Below, piece after piece: positions 43,814-56,000 of a stretch of DNA of 64,000 bases. Position 1 is the first letter of the stretch, and every line of letters starts with the position of its first letter. The notes under the pieces are model-generated. The model was not told where the DNA came from. It was given only the letters and a program-made list of their open reading frames with translations, and made no database searches. The position numbers and the translations under genes are program-made. Source of the stretch: Ypsolopha sequella (lineage: Eukaryota > Arthropoda > Insecta > Lepidoptera > Ypsolophidae); NCBI GenBank assembly GCA_934047225.1, contig OW204005.1, positions 16,624,396 through 16,688,395 of the forward strand, written 5' to 3'.

Positions 43814-44300
43814 TTAGATTAAATTTGACGTGTAAAAAGTGTATATATCTATACCTGCTTTGCAAAATAAACTATTTGAATTTGAATTTGACAGTGCATT
43901 GAGTGAAGTTCGCGCGCGCACAAGCGGAGACTTGCTGCGAGCAACAGTGCGTGCCGTAGGTACTGACAACAGAACATGCTTGCGAGCTCTGAGTCTGAGG
44001 TATCTGTCGGGCACAAACAGTTGACATACTTGACTAGTGAGTTGTGGACAGTCTGATTCACCGCGCAATATGCGACAGGCTGTAACAAGTTGCTCACAGT
44101 CTCTTCGAACTTCCAACGAGTTAAATCCCAGCATACCAAGAAGATACTTTGTCGGATACATAAAGGGATAGTGTCCATATGTCTTTTTGTACAGAAAACG
44201 GAGGAACACTTTCTGCACTTTCTCGAGCAAAAGTGCATATGTTGATTCATGAGGACATTACATGGAGCCAGTACCGTGCCAGCGCCATAGATTTCAAAAG
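43814..44300 (-). pseudogene. C-terminal reverse transcriptase remnant (jockey/I-like)
   Basis: Minus-strand reading: GTVLAPCNVLMNQHM, then after a one-base frame break LLEKVQKVFLRFLYKKTYG, MLGFNSLEVRRDCEQLV and a terminal FVPDRYLR.R segment. This is the post-catalytic tail of a non-LTR RT: a LE..Q..F.R.L motif followed by the L..RR segment. Downstream lies a short 3' part with AATAAACTATTTGAATTTG. The frame break near 44232 makes it dead. Confidence 0.75.
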
Positions 44301-44600
44301 TTTAGATGAGCCCTGGCACCTAAAATTTGTTTTTGGATTGTTTTTGAATGCGTGCGTTAACATAATGCCGACGCACGCACACTTATGAGTGCGCAATCTG
44401 TCTACCTACGGTCAGCAAACTGATCAGACTAGTTGTTAAAATGATTAACTTTAAGTGCACTTAAGGCGTCCAACTATCACTGTGTTCAGATGAGCACTGA
44501 TTCCAAACGTGTGAGCGACTGAGCTTCACCCATTTACAAGTGGAAACATTTTGGTGCTGTCATACTACGGTAAGGGCTTATCTTTACTTTTGAAATCTTT
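44270..44600 (-). repeat. Dispersed repeat, inverse of 31026-31545 without the hAT MITE
   Basis: CACCTAAAATTTGTTTTTGG joins sequence that is split by the MITE in the 31-kb copy. GGTGCTGTCATACTACGGTA and AGATGAGCACTGATTCCAAA match inverted. Confidence 0.75.
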
Positions 44601-44769
44601 GGCCAGCGCTGCTGGCGTTAGGCTCGCTAGCACGACAGTGACTGCCGTCGTATAAATCGACCTTACAATTAAGTAAAATTGGTTATTTATTTGAAACCAC
44701 TAATGGTATTTATATGGTTCTTGCACTAAAATACAAGGAAAATGTTGAGAAAAATAATGTATGGATTTT

Positions 44770-44935
44770 TGTTTCGTCAATCGCGTCCATGTGAAAAGTA
44801 TTATTTTCTCCACTTTGCGCTATCCGGAGACCCGACGACGTCGTGATGCAGTGTGCGCTGATATGAACGTTATTTCAGTATAGTTTCTGTCGATATTTGT
44901 ACCGACACAGATCGACTCAAGGTCGTTGGCGGCTA
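44770..44935. repeat. Partial copy of the 37.3/49.9-kb MITE
   Basis: GTGAAAAGTATTATTTTCTC, then GAACGTTATTTCAGTAT and CTGTCGATATTTGTA follow the same order as in the complete copies. Confidence 0.7.
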
Positions 44936-45176
44936 CCTGCCCCTTAACCGTTTTTCAAGTGTTTAAAGTATCTGTTATTTATAATGAACTGGACACTGCA
45001 CGCTAAATTAGTACAGACAAGCTCTGCGTACAATTCATTCAAAGATTCAAACATATTTTTATTTTGCGCTCCAATAATGTCACAATTCACAAAACACTGC
45101 AGTTCAAACGTGACGCTCAAACAACAACGGTCAAGTCAAGGGCTCTCTTGGTCAAAAATCTGGAGCCCAAATTATG

Positions 45177-45867
45177 TTAAGGGTCCGTTTCGCCAAATAT
45201 GCTCTCGCGTTTGGACAATTTAGCATATTAAAACAAAATATTTTTAACAAATAAAACTACATTATAATTTTTCAGATTTGACACAAGCATCACAATCATT
45301 GAGAAAAAAAATCGGAAAGATCAGTAAAATCACGGAAAACGTAATTTGGCTTTGGAACTAGTATGATCAGTCTACTGATCTAACTACAAACTAAAATATT
45401 TTTTTATAGAGCAAAGAAATGAAAGTAGCCTTTACAGATTTTATTATTTTTTATTTCCTTTCGTTATTTTAAAAGAAATACTGAAACATTCTACATTTTT
45501 CCAGTACAGAAAAATTACGCAAAAAGAATTTGGAAGTTTGTGTATTTCTTTTTAAATAACGAAAGGAAAAAAATATTACTATTTTATATGAATAAGGTAC
45601 TTTGAACTCTTTAAGTAAAAAAAGTATATTTCAATTTGGAACAGATTTTTTTTTTTCTGTTTGCATCGCCAAATTACATTTTTCGTGATTTTAGTGATGT
45701 TTCCGATTTTTTTTCCCGATGCTTGTGATATCTACTTGTGTGAAATCTGAAAAATTATAATGTAGTTCAACTCCTTAACTACCTACACAAATTTTATTTC
45801 TTAAAAATATTTTGTTTTAATATGCTAAATTGTACGCGAGAGCATGTTTGGCGAAACGGACCCTTAA
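45177..45867. mobile_element. piggyBac-type MITE with TTAA target duplication
   Basis: It reads TTAAGGGTCCGTTTCGCC at the left and GGCGAAACGGACCCTTAA at the right. The inverted match goes on through AATATGCTCTCGCG and into a long imperfect palindrome (TTTCCTTTCGTTATTTTAAA/TTTAAATAACGAAAGG). Exact TTAA targets and GGG/CCC ends are the piggyBac signature. 691 bp, non-coding. Confidence 0.85.
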
Positions 45868-45869
45868 GG

Positions 45870-46860
45870 GCAGGTTATCCGGGACCTGTAGGTATTTATC
45901 GCTACCTCAGCCCCCGCCAATTCACCGCGACGTATTTATTTACGATGCAACTGAGCAGCTAGAATCGTGACCTCACGTGACTCGCCACCGACCGCCGCGT
46001 ATTATACATTAAAATAGGTTCGGGGCCAGTAACTGTACTTCGTACTAATAAGAATTGATTCCGATAAATGAACCAACATAAACTATTCCTACTAAAAAAC
46101 CGAGTTAGTACAAATAGGGGAGTTTATTACATTGGATCATATGAGCAATATCTAAGCACGCTCTTGTAAAACATTTGGAAGTACAGCTAAAAATATTTAA
46201 TACACTTGGTAACCATATGAGCTAACAAAGCTGAGTCTGAAGGCTTTCATTGTAATCTAGGAGCTGTCAAAACTAAATTTTGTTTATTACAAAATAGTTC
46301 ATAAGTATTAAAAATAGAAGCTAAATTACTTTGGAATAATTTAGGTTTTGACGCCACTAAAACTAAAATTATAGGCGTAGTATTTAAATGAGCGAATATA
46401 AATCAAATATAAGGTGGCAAAAATACTGAATATAGCGTACTACAATACTAAGTGTTTTGAATTTATGTGAAACGTGCAGAGTTACGTTCTCAGAAGTGTC
46501 AAATGTACCTCGTAAATGGAATAGACTGTAATTATTTTATTTGTAATTCTTTGTCAAATTAATAATTTTTTAGTGTGTTTTCAATATTATTTCAATTATT
46601 CAATATTATTTTTATGAATAAATTATTATTATTCATTATTTTCTTAGTCAATAGTATAATTGTACTAGGTAAAATTCTTAATTATTAATTATTATGTTTT
46701 ACTTCTATTTGCTGTTGTGTTTTGTTCATATATGGCAAACTGAAAATCAGAGCTGCAAGTTACTTCAACGTGTAGCATTTGATAAGCTTGCTCCTTTTTG
46801 CCATTTTGTTTTGTGTTGTACTGTGTCTTCTTTTTTTATATGTTCTGTGGCAAATAAACT
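45870..46860. other. Unannotated DNA
   Basis: No gene. 46226-46395 resembles one arm of the MITE at 58508-58667 (CTGAGTCTGAAGGCTTTCAT, TTTTGACGCCACTAAAACT). Confidence 0.45.
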
Positions 46861-46864
46861 CATT

Positions 46865-47129
46865 TCACTATCACTTTCACTATCTCTGGTATTACACATT
46901 TTATATAAAATTGTATTAGCTTCCTCTCCATCTTCGTCATCCAAAAATCATCATCTCTTGTAATGCGTTCAATATGTACAAGTTCATTATCTCCTACCCA
47001 AATGCCAAAGAGACATAATCGCTGTTCTGTCACGTAAAGCTGTCCTTGTACCTGGTAATACCAATTACTGTTTTTATCGAGTTTTGTCGTACTTGTTGCC
47101 TCTTTACATTGTCTCGATGCGAAGGTGCC
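46865..47129 (-). pseudogene. YqaJ-type recombinase/nuclease domain fragment
   Basis: The minus strand reads 87 codons: CKEATSTTKLDKNSNWYYQV, QGQLYVTEQRLCLFGIWV, HIERITRDDDFWMTKM, KLIQFYIKCVIPEIV, stop at 46865. The YYQVQGQL motif (the Q of the alkaline-exonuclease fold), a F.VW stretch, ERI.RD..FW and FY..C..PE are hallmarks of the C-terminal half of the YqaJ family (lambda-exonuclease fold). The catalytic D-E-K motif upstream is not found, so only the end is left. In eukaryotes YqaJ genes often travel in DNA transposons, in part with ISL2EU-type elements; one such transposase is at 61-63.8 kb here. Confidence 0.75.
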
Positions 47130-47498
47130 CTGCTCAGTACGAAGAATTGATAAGCTGAAGTTAAGAAATTTTATTTAATCACTTAGTTACATACGATTCA
47201 TACTTACGCTTACAAAAAAATAATAATACGTAGATACAATCGCATTATTTTTTTTATATATGTATATATATTATATATTAACATAATATGTACATTATAT
47301 ATCTATACGTTCTGTCTGACTGCAAGAGTAAGTACTGTTACATTTTACTGTTGTACAGTTATACTCGGACTCGTGAGTTATTTACATTTTTTGCGTAATT
47401 TCAAAAGTTGGTTGTTCTGTACGATCAATAAAACATCTCGTTACAGTTTCAAAGAATTGTTTTCTTATCTTCAGCACTCTCAAATTTGATGATTTGTA

Positions 47499-47970
47499 TG
47501 GTTCCGTAGTACCTAAAAGGTACAAAAGGAACCTTTATGGTGAGACTCCGTTGTCCGTCCGTCCGTATGTCACAGCCTCATAACTTTAGCACCTTTACAG
47601 ATAAAGACATGAAATTTGGCACAAAAATAGCATTTACTTGGCCATATATCACGATGTAAAAAAAAGATTGAAATTATTCAAAATATTTCCAAAACAATAC
47701 TAAAAAATGTTATCCTAAAAATACAATATGGGTATCAAATTATAGATATTAAAAAGCTGATTGTAAAAATACATTGGTATAAAAAAATTTATGTCTTTAT
47801 CTCCAAAACTGGTAGACCGAACATTATGAAAAAAATCATGGTAATAGTGTTTACGTAAAGATTACAGGAAAAATAAAGCAGTTGAAAAAACGAAAAAAAA
47901 TAGTAAATTAAATTTATCATCCATAATACGGAACCCTAGGTACGCGAGTCTGACTCGAACTTGGCCGGTT
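47499..47970. mobile_element. GGTTCCGTAGTACC-type repeat, short copy
   Basis: It starts GGTTCCGTAGTACCTAAAAG and ends CGGAACCCTAGGTACGCGAG then CTTGGCCGG. It is the uninterrupted relative of 27028-28150. Confidence 0.8.
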
Positions 47971-47974
47971 TTTT

Positions 47975-48680
47975 TCTTCTTATTTCTAGTTTCCATCTTT
48001 ATTTTTAAACATCCAAGCAAGATACAACTAAATGATTTTTATTTACATGTACACACGACTGATAGTTTGATGTCTATTTACACGATTATTTAAATAATAA
48101 TAGTACACTCTATCAGAGCTTCGAGACGAGTGAGGGGGAACCAGGGCTCAAAAAACTGACATAGGTCTTGCCTCGACAGCCGCTGGCGGGCAACTGGCGG
48201 CCGCTCGCCGAGTAGTCGCGAATCAATTTTTCTTTTTAAATTAAGAAAAAAAAAACGATTTTCACTAAAAAAAAAGTAACCACAAAAGTTATTAGTACAA
48301 TAGTTTTCCTTTAATTATCTACAATTTTCATACAATTTGGTTAATTACACGTTACATAAAACGAAAAAAATCTTAAAAATCGACAAAGTTTCGGATTTTT
48401 TTTCGATCGAGCAAAGTGTAACGTCTCGCAAATTGAACCACAAAAAAACCTGCAGAAAAGATGTATCTGAAACATATATTTTTTTCAGATTTTAAAAATA
48501 ACTATTTGATGCTTTAAAATGAGTTTGAAAACAGACAAAATTGGGATAAGCCCCCCTTAAACCCGGTTCGCATAAATTCGGCTGCACCTCGTAGGATACC
48601 TGCACCTTAGTACGAGTACTTAGTATTTTGCATAGAAAATGCCTAGTCCCACCCGTCCCCTAAGGTACCCCTCTATTTTT
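47975..48680. other. Unannotated DNA
   Basis: A short GC-rich part at 48130-48230 (GCCGCTGGCGGGCAACTGGC) inside A-rich sequence. No frame or repeat assignment. Confidence 0.4.
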
Positions 48681-48684
48681 TCTA

Positions 48685-49580
48685 CATAAAAATGTTGGGT
48701 GGTTCCCGCAGTTTCCAAAAATGACCTTTTTAGAGTTCTCATTTGTTTCCAAAATTTTATTTAATAAACAAATTCGTTCTCAGTTGTTTCCAAAAAGCTA
48801 AGAGATACGTACAGTCAGCTTATGCAGTAAGCAATAATGTATTATAAAATATATTTTTCAATGCAAGTGCTCGTAAAGGCCCACTTTTTATGCATCAAAA
48901 CCGAACAGAAAGTCGATCATTTTGCCCTAGAGCTTTATTATTATTATTATTTTTTAATTTATTTGCAATGGTTGGCTAATCTGCAGCCTTTCCTGTGTAC
49001 CATAGATGTTATACTTTTTTTTTTCCACTGTTTAACGGCTCTGGATACAGTCCTTTTGAGCCAATCATAATTTAAAGTTCACAAGATTATATTTGTTTTA
49101 GTTCCTCACACTATGCATTGAAAAACGTAGTACACGGGCGTAAGAGCAATACATTACTCGGTTACGTTTAAAACACGAGCGTCTAGACGCTCGTGTTTTA
49201 AATCGTCCTCGTTATTCATTTCTTTTCGCGCTTGTAACATAAACTACTATTAACTACGACCCATACTTAGTTTAGTTAACCGGCTACTATAATAACTCTT
49301 ATTTTACATTATCGGAATGGATTGTATGATAAGAAGATTTTCTAAGAAATAAGGTAATTCGTTAATTTCACGGGACATCCTCTTGAAGCTTTACTATTAA
49401 TTATACTACTTTTTTGGTGCTGACTGTACCCTTGGAATTTTTGGAAACAAACGGCAAATGATTTCTCTAATAAAAATTATTTTGGAAACAAATGAGAATC
49501 AATGTATGGATTTTAAAATTTCATAACAACAATAGAAATGGAAACTGTGGGAACCACCCAAATGTTGTATGGGAGATTTT
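48685..49580. mobile_element. Element with TTGGGTGGTTCCC ends, split by another repeat
   Basis: TTGGGTGGTTCCCGCAGTTTCC and GGAAACTGTGGGAACCACCCAA are inverted. TTCTCATTTGTTTCCAAAAT/ATTTTGGAAACAAATGAGAA follow inward. ATG stands on both sides, a possible 3-bp target duplication. The repeat 48850-49260 lies in the middle. Confidence 0.75.
48850..49260. repeat. Dispersed repeat, inverse of 36660-37045
   Basis: Same landmarks as the 36.7-kb copy. It additionally holds a perfect 30-bp palindrome (AAAACACGAGCGTCT/AGACGCTCGTGTTTT) at about 49170-49199. Confidence 0.85.
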
Positions 49581-49904
49581 CTTTATAGGAGCGATAGGCC
49601 TGAGCGCTCCACTTGCGCCCGACCAAGACCCACTCGTACACATACGACGAACGAATTATCGGTTTGTTTACAATACCATGTAAACAAACCGATAATTCGA
49701 TATTGTTCTTTGTGTTATATGCATATCTACTTACTAATGTATGATCGAAGACTTACTACTTGTACTTTGTTTGCTGCGTTTAAGATTTTCACATACTGTA
49801 AAGTGGAATTGTATAACATAGCTTTATGTGGGAGTTCACCGCTCTATCGCTCTTCAACAGGATGGCCTACCCTAGCAACTCTTTTAATTACCTGTCCAGC
49901 ACAT

Positions 49905-50380
49905 TAAGGGCCTTACTATTGCCAAATGGGTACTTTCTAAAGCCTACTTCTCGTTTATGGCCTAACCAAAAATAATGAAAAAATGTATTATGAATAATCA
50001 ACTCTTAGACAACATATGCAACATTTTTCTTTTTCATACCACCAAAACTTCTACATGAATTTTTTTTTTACTGAATGGTGTTTTTTGACCTCAAATTCCC
50101 TACTGCTCCTGAGTGGCACGGCCGATTGAATTCATCTATGCTTTGATAAATAGATAAACTTTATAGCTATAAACATAACATAAGATTATTCAATCGAGTA
50201 ATCACGTCCAAGTGAAAAGTATAATTTTCTCCTATTTCGCCCTCTCAAGGACGCAGCGAGCGTCGTAATAGCCACTATGCATTGCGCGCTGATATGAACG
50301 TTATTTCAATGTCGTTTCCGTTGATATTTGTAGTGACAAATATCGAGCTGCTAATTTGGCGAAGGTAATCGCCTTAAGTC
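49905..50380. mobile_element. 470-bp MITE-like element, copy 2
   Basis: Matches 37322-37793 over the whole length. It lacks the 50-bp flanking direct repeats. Confidence 0.8.
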
Positions 50381-50810
50381 CAATGGCAAAGACCTTATTT
50401 GCTTTTGCTACAGGCGATTATATATTGGCTCATTGTTCTCTTTTTCTTAGACCCGTGATACTTATGATCACGCAGCGAAACAACAAATTGTTGTGTTTTT
50501 AGCTAATACCTAATATTTTGTAGGGAAAAAATATTGGATTTTAGTAGAACCCCTAAATATTTATATTACGTCTATTTCAAAAAAAAACAAGTTGCTCTCT
50601 TAACCGCGTTCTTGAAACGAACGTTTGAAAACAAAAAAAAGAGTGTGAAAAACATTTTTTTTTTTGACAAAAGTACATCTTGATACATTGTTCATTAGTA
50701 AAATCCCTAGATAAAAAGACCCTAGGTTTTTCAATACAAGCCTAATACAAGGAGAGTCCGAATTTCTTCAAACGAATCCTCGAAAGTCTGGCGTTGTTCA
50801 TGCTCTAGGC

Positions 50811-51591
50811 CAGGGGTCGGCAACCTTATGACATAGGAGGGCCACAAACGTTACCAGAGGATCAGCGGGGGCCGCATATAATAAATAACGCACTAGTCAA
50901 TTTCGTATCATATTTATTGTAGTTTAAAACACAATTTATTATTAAAATCTAATGCGATTTTTGCGGCTGCATTTGACTTGCATTTTAGACGTGGAAATGC
51001 GTTAAGGCTGCGCCGAGCGTAGAATGATTAGACACCTCGCTTGTTCTCTCGTGATAGTTTTTTATCGTGGTCGTTTTTATTGAATTGAACAGAAAAAATC
51101 ATATTTAATTTACCGGACAAAATTTTTAAAATGTGAAACGGCCCAATTGTATTTTATAACGTTTGTGATTGTCTTGAATTGTGGTTGAGACAAAATTCGA
51201 CAGTTAAGTTATTGAAATGACTAAAACCCATAACCATTTTTAGATTTTGGGCCTACTTTAGATAGATTTGTTTCTTACACCATAAGTTATTTTTAATATT
51301 CGCTGCGGTGGAAGTGTAGATACATTATCTGTGATAATAAATATATATTTTATTTATTTATCATTGAAATATTATTCAATAAATCAATTTAACAGTGACT
51401 GTCGTTTTAGATTATTTTGCTCGGCGCCCTCTTATGCTTGCTTTTTCGTTAGTTCAGAATGGAAAATGTCTGCTCACGCAAATATGTACAACCAAACACA
51501 ATTATCATGCAGCGATTGGGAACCTTGAGGGCCGTACCGAAGTGGGTCACGGGCCGCATGCGGCCCGCGGGCCGCCGGTTGCCGACCCCTG
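50811..51591. mobile_element. hAT element, non-autonomous, 8-bp target duplication CTCTAGGC
   Basis: CAGGGGTCGGCAACC and GGTTGCCGACCCCTG are the inverted ends. CTCTAGGC is repeated exactly at 50803-50810 and 51592-51599. The GC-rich subterminal GGGCCGCAT/ATGCGGCCC is also inverted. No transposase remains in the 780 bp. These ends are like those of Charlie/hobo-type hAT families. Confidence 0.92.
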
Positions 51592-51879
51592 CTCTAGGCT
51601 CATGTACAGTATTAATACGAACCGCCACTGGTAACAACCAATGGCGTAATTAGCCAAAATCCAAGTATAGATCTAAAAGGTAGTGTAGGTATGAATGAGT
51701 ATATGCTTTAAATGAATTCATGTGAAAGTATTCTTCAATATTGTACCTCTGTTTTTTATGACATGTGTTTGTGCATTGGTAGTGAAAAACCTAGGTGGGC
51801 CATGTTAGCCACCGATTCCCATAGCTTAATTTTTAAAAGATTTTATTTTTAATTTTTTTCGGAGAATTTACGTCATTTT

Positions 51880-52310
51880 AGGACATGGATTTCATTATTT
51901 TGCTATATATATTGACCATTATTTTTTTATGATTTTTTAAAGAATTGTCCGATGACCTTGTCACTTGAGAATTTTAGACATTATACTGATTGTGATGTGT
52001 GATTGCTTATAAAAAGGTGGTCTGTCTCTGTCTGTCTACTCATCTGTCATCTAGCTGTCAAATAAGTCTGAAGCAAATTATTATAAATTTATCTTGATAG
52101 CAAAGGACACATTTCTAAACAGCCATTAATCAAGTGACGTCACACAAGGGCAAATGGAAGTTGCAGCTTTTTCGTAAAAATATTCATCATCATGAGGTTT
52201 TTTAAACCAAAACTTCGAAAATACGGCTTTTTAAACCTAAATCTCGAAATGGTTTTCGAATTAACACACCTTAAAATAATTTAATCTATGCCAATTGTTA
52301 CGCCAATGTT
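51880..52310 (+). repeat. Dispersed repeat R1, copy 3
   Basis: Nearly identical to 40965-41400 from TTTTTTATGATTTTTTAAAG to the end at GCCAATT. Confidence 0.85.
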
Positions 52311-53069
52311 AGCGATATCTTTCATTTAGCCATTTTGGGGATTAATCTGAATATAACTCCATTTATTAATCCTGACACAAAACAAAACATTTCTGGTGCC
52401 ACTTTGATGAAATTGAAGTACCACTTAGATTTGTTTAGACAACAAACTATTTATTTTTTCAACTCTATATTTATGCTGTTAATTGCTGTTGCCAGTATAA
52501 AGTGACTGAGAAATTTTGAAGGCACGGTTTTTCGTTATAAATTCCTTCATATTATTATATTCAACATATCAAGTGTTTTGGGACCATATTTATTTTCATT
52601 GTTTTTGCACGTTTTGCTCTTTGGTGTTGGTTTTATTTTACTAACTGTGTGTCACAATATACTATAACTAGGTTGCAGTGTGATTTTGTTTTTTCCCTTT
52701 CAATAATGATAATTGTCCTGAAGGCCGTTTACCATTCATTATAAGTATTCTCTAAAGTTTGTAGGTACCTCTATAATATTGAAAATTATTTGGTACCTAT
52801 TTTGTCACAAATACAAAGTTTTAAAATTTTATATTTTCTATTCTTTCTTGCATGCTGAAAGAAAGTTTTAATAATTTCCTAACGTGTATTTGATTTTACA
52901 GTTACCTGGTCTCTCTGAATAATTATAATAGCCCTAAATGGCTATTTATCATTCCATTCTCTTAAAATCTTTCCAACCGATCTTGTATATATTGTAAATT
53001 TTCATAATTTCTTGACATGTGGACAAGAAATGAAGCGGCTTAATACAGGCCTTTTTGACTTGTTTACAG
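52310..53069 (+). other. Intron or upstream sequence of the zinc-finger gene
   Basis: AT-rich, without repeats that I recognise. It ends in a pyrimidine-rich acceptor (TTGACTTGTTTACAG) at 53069. Confidence 0.55.
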
Positions 53070-53076
53070 GTCAAAT

Positions 53077-56000
53077 ATGGATCCAAAAGTTGAGAATGAT
53101 TTCCCACCTTCGCCTTCCAACGATGAGCCAGGTTGGTTGTTTTGTTTTGTTTTCTTTCTACCTTCTCAAATTTATTGGTATCTCATCATTTACGATTTTA
53201 AAATAGTAATTGTGTTGTCTTATTTTGCAATGGTGAAATGGCGTAAGTAAGAGTATTTTTTTAACATAAAACATGATTTAATATTAAATAACATTTCTGG
53301 TACCTATATTTTTGTATTGTTTTAATTTGTGATAGTTATTAGTAGTTCTTGTGGCTTATGCAATATTTCAAACTAATTCAAAAGCTAAATGTTATTTTAA
53401 CAAGGTAGTTGGTTTAAAATATTGAATTTATTAAGCATTTTTTCTTGTTGTGTGCTGAATTATTTTGACCCTGTCTTCAAAATTAATAATACACATACGT
53501 TATCCAAAGCATTAATTACATATTCAGAAGTTTATATGCAATTCACTTCACGATTTCTAAAGACATTCCAAAATAGCTCTTATTTCCACCACAACCAAGC
53601 TGATCTAGTCTTTATTCTCACTTTGCAGATGACGAAGACGGCATAGACGAACTACCACTTGACAACGAGCTAGATGACAACGTCTCCAGAATACTGAAGC
53701 AGCTCCAATCAAGTGGGGCTCTCCTAAAAAAACCAAAACAAGAGTATATCTGCAAAACTTGTAACGAAGACTTCGTCGATTGGGAGGAACTAGAGCAGCA
53801 TCTTATCCAGCACGTGTCTCTCCCGTCTATCATCTTGGAAAAGCTGCCTTCCGACGACGAAGTGGATAACTCAGGGGACGAGCAGTGGTCAGACGAGGAA
53901 GATGCGCCGCCGTCGCCGAAAGTCGAACCTACCGCGAAGACGCCCACCAAGATCGACGTCTCCGAACTACTCAAACAGAAAGGTATTCAAATCAAACGAC
54001 CTGCTGAAAATAAACCCAATAATTCTGATGCTGCATTAAACAAATTAAGTGGCCTAGGATTCACGATTAAGAAGAATTTGACGCCGATCAAAGAGGAAAA
54101 GCCAGATAATTTAACAGGATCTAACAATGATTTGATGAAAAAGCTAGGGAATCTGGGAGGTATTAAACTGAAACTCAAATCCGATGGCAACAACTCTAAT
54201 ACTTTCAAAGTCATTAATGGGCTAAACGATTTTAAAACTTCTGATGATGAGGATGAAGGGAGCGGAAAAGATAATGAAGGATCTGATCAGGAACAAATTA
54301 AAGATGACCCGGAATCAGGGAATGAACAGGGTTCCGGAGATGAACAAAACGAACCTACCAGTCGTAAAAACTCTGAAAGCGATGACTCGGTGGACAAAAT
54401 CCCTGCAATTAATAAGCAAGTCAACAAGGATGAAACAACTGTCAAAACATACGCAGCTAAAACCACACAACCTAAATTAGTAATACCAAAAGAAGAGCCA
54501 GAAATGGGGGTCCCAGCTGCGGCCTCCCCACCCGTCAGGCGGCCAGCTGTTAAACAAACTCCTAAAAGAGGTGCCAGTGTTCCTGCAGGCATACAAATAA
54601 AACAAGTACAGCCAGCTAAATCGAAAACCCCACCTCAAAGTCAAATTACTACTACAGCTCCTTCCAAAACCCCTGTCGTAGAAACCATAGAAAATGTTGT
54701 TGTCAAAACAGAAGTAGAAATCGAAGCACCCGCGCAAACATCAGATAGTAACGTGCCCCTTTTCTCGGGACAAATCAAATCGGAAAGATCTTCGCCTCCT
54801 ATAGAAACCATATCAACGCCAATGATATCTCGAGTAAAAAGCGAATCAGATCCAATCCCTGCCAGCACCGATTCCCAACCTCTGTTTTCTAACACAAATC
54901 AAAGCGCGCCACAGGGTACTGTACCTGCACCTTTACTTCCAGTCACCAAGATAGAGAATATGAGTTCTACTATCATAGAAATAAATGGAGATTCGGATGG
55001 TGATGACGACTGCTGCGTTGTATCAGCAACACCAGCACCAGACATCAAACCAGTCATTCCTAAAACTGAGAATGTGTCTTCATACCCAACTGCTTCCCCA
55101 TACACTCCAACGCAAACAAGCTTTGCACCCACTGTGACCGAAGTCCGTTCAGCTTCCACTGAGAAACAGCACAGCTTTAACTGGAATGCTCCTGACACAA
55201 AACCACCAATTGATATGCTTGAAAGAAGTGCTGATGATATATTCGAAAGTCTACTCTCTTCAACAAAAAAGGAAGGTGGATCTTTGTCTGAGATCAGTGA
55301 ATATATTTCCTTAGACAGACTTGGATCACAGCATACTTGTGATATTTGCAATACTAGATTCACTGATATTTTGCTGCTAGAAGACCATATTCGGACGACA
55401 GGCCATTCCAAGAGCATTGTCATGCCATCGCTAAGCTCAAGTCTTCAACCGTACAACCCATCAAGTGCGTTAATGTCCCAACTTTTACCAGTAAAACAAT
55501 TGGCTGATCAAGTTGGGAAGCTCTCTGCAATGGGAAATGTGGGCAACTCGGGCACTGGGTACCAACAAAACGTAATGATCAATATCCAAGCGTACCCTGG
55601 TGGTGGTGGCATGATGCCTCCTCAATCTTACAACTCATACGCGCCTGGTCAAAACATGCCTCCTGGCTACCAAACGTCGCCGAATAACCCATACGGCTCG
55701 CCAGGACAAACCATGCCTGGACAGTACCCAGGGCAGTACATAGGGCAGCAAGGCTACGGGCAGCAATATCAACCCCAAATGGGTAAACCACCTGCCTATC
55801 CTGGACAGATGCCCCAAAGTCCCTACACAAATGTCCAAGTATCTTCCCCTTATTCCACTGCTTCGCCCCTTCAAAGCATGCAGCAAGCAGTCTACGGTCA
55901 AGCCCCTGGTATGATGAATACCCAAACTCAGATGGGTCAAATGGGTCCACCCAGTATGCCGTCTCCTAGTCAGTACGCTTCTTCATCAAGCCCTGGTGGT

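Noticed and set aside
49170..49199. Perfect 30-bp palindrome as a terminator
   Set aside because: No gene ends nearby and there is no U-run context relevant for this type of genome; it is kept as a feature of the repeat only.
53814..53816. GTG at 53814 as start of a 1091-aa protein
   Set aside because: It is an internal valine; the frame continues upstream through the first zinc finger to the acceptor at 53628 and to the ATG at 53077.
54899..55423. 174-codon frame antisense to the zinc-finger exon, and several others (53618-53974, 55579-55950, 56285-56728)
   Set aside because: They are shadows of the 1171-aa coding sequence; their serine-rich or irregular composition follows from the opposite strand.
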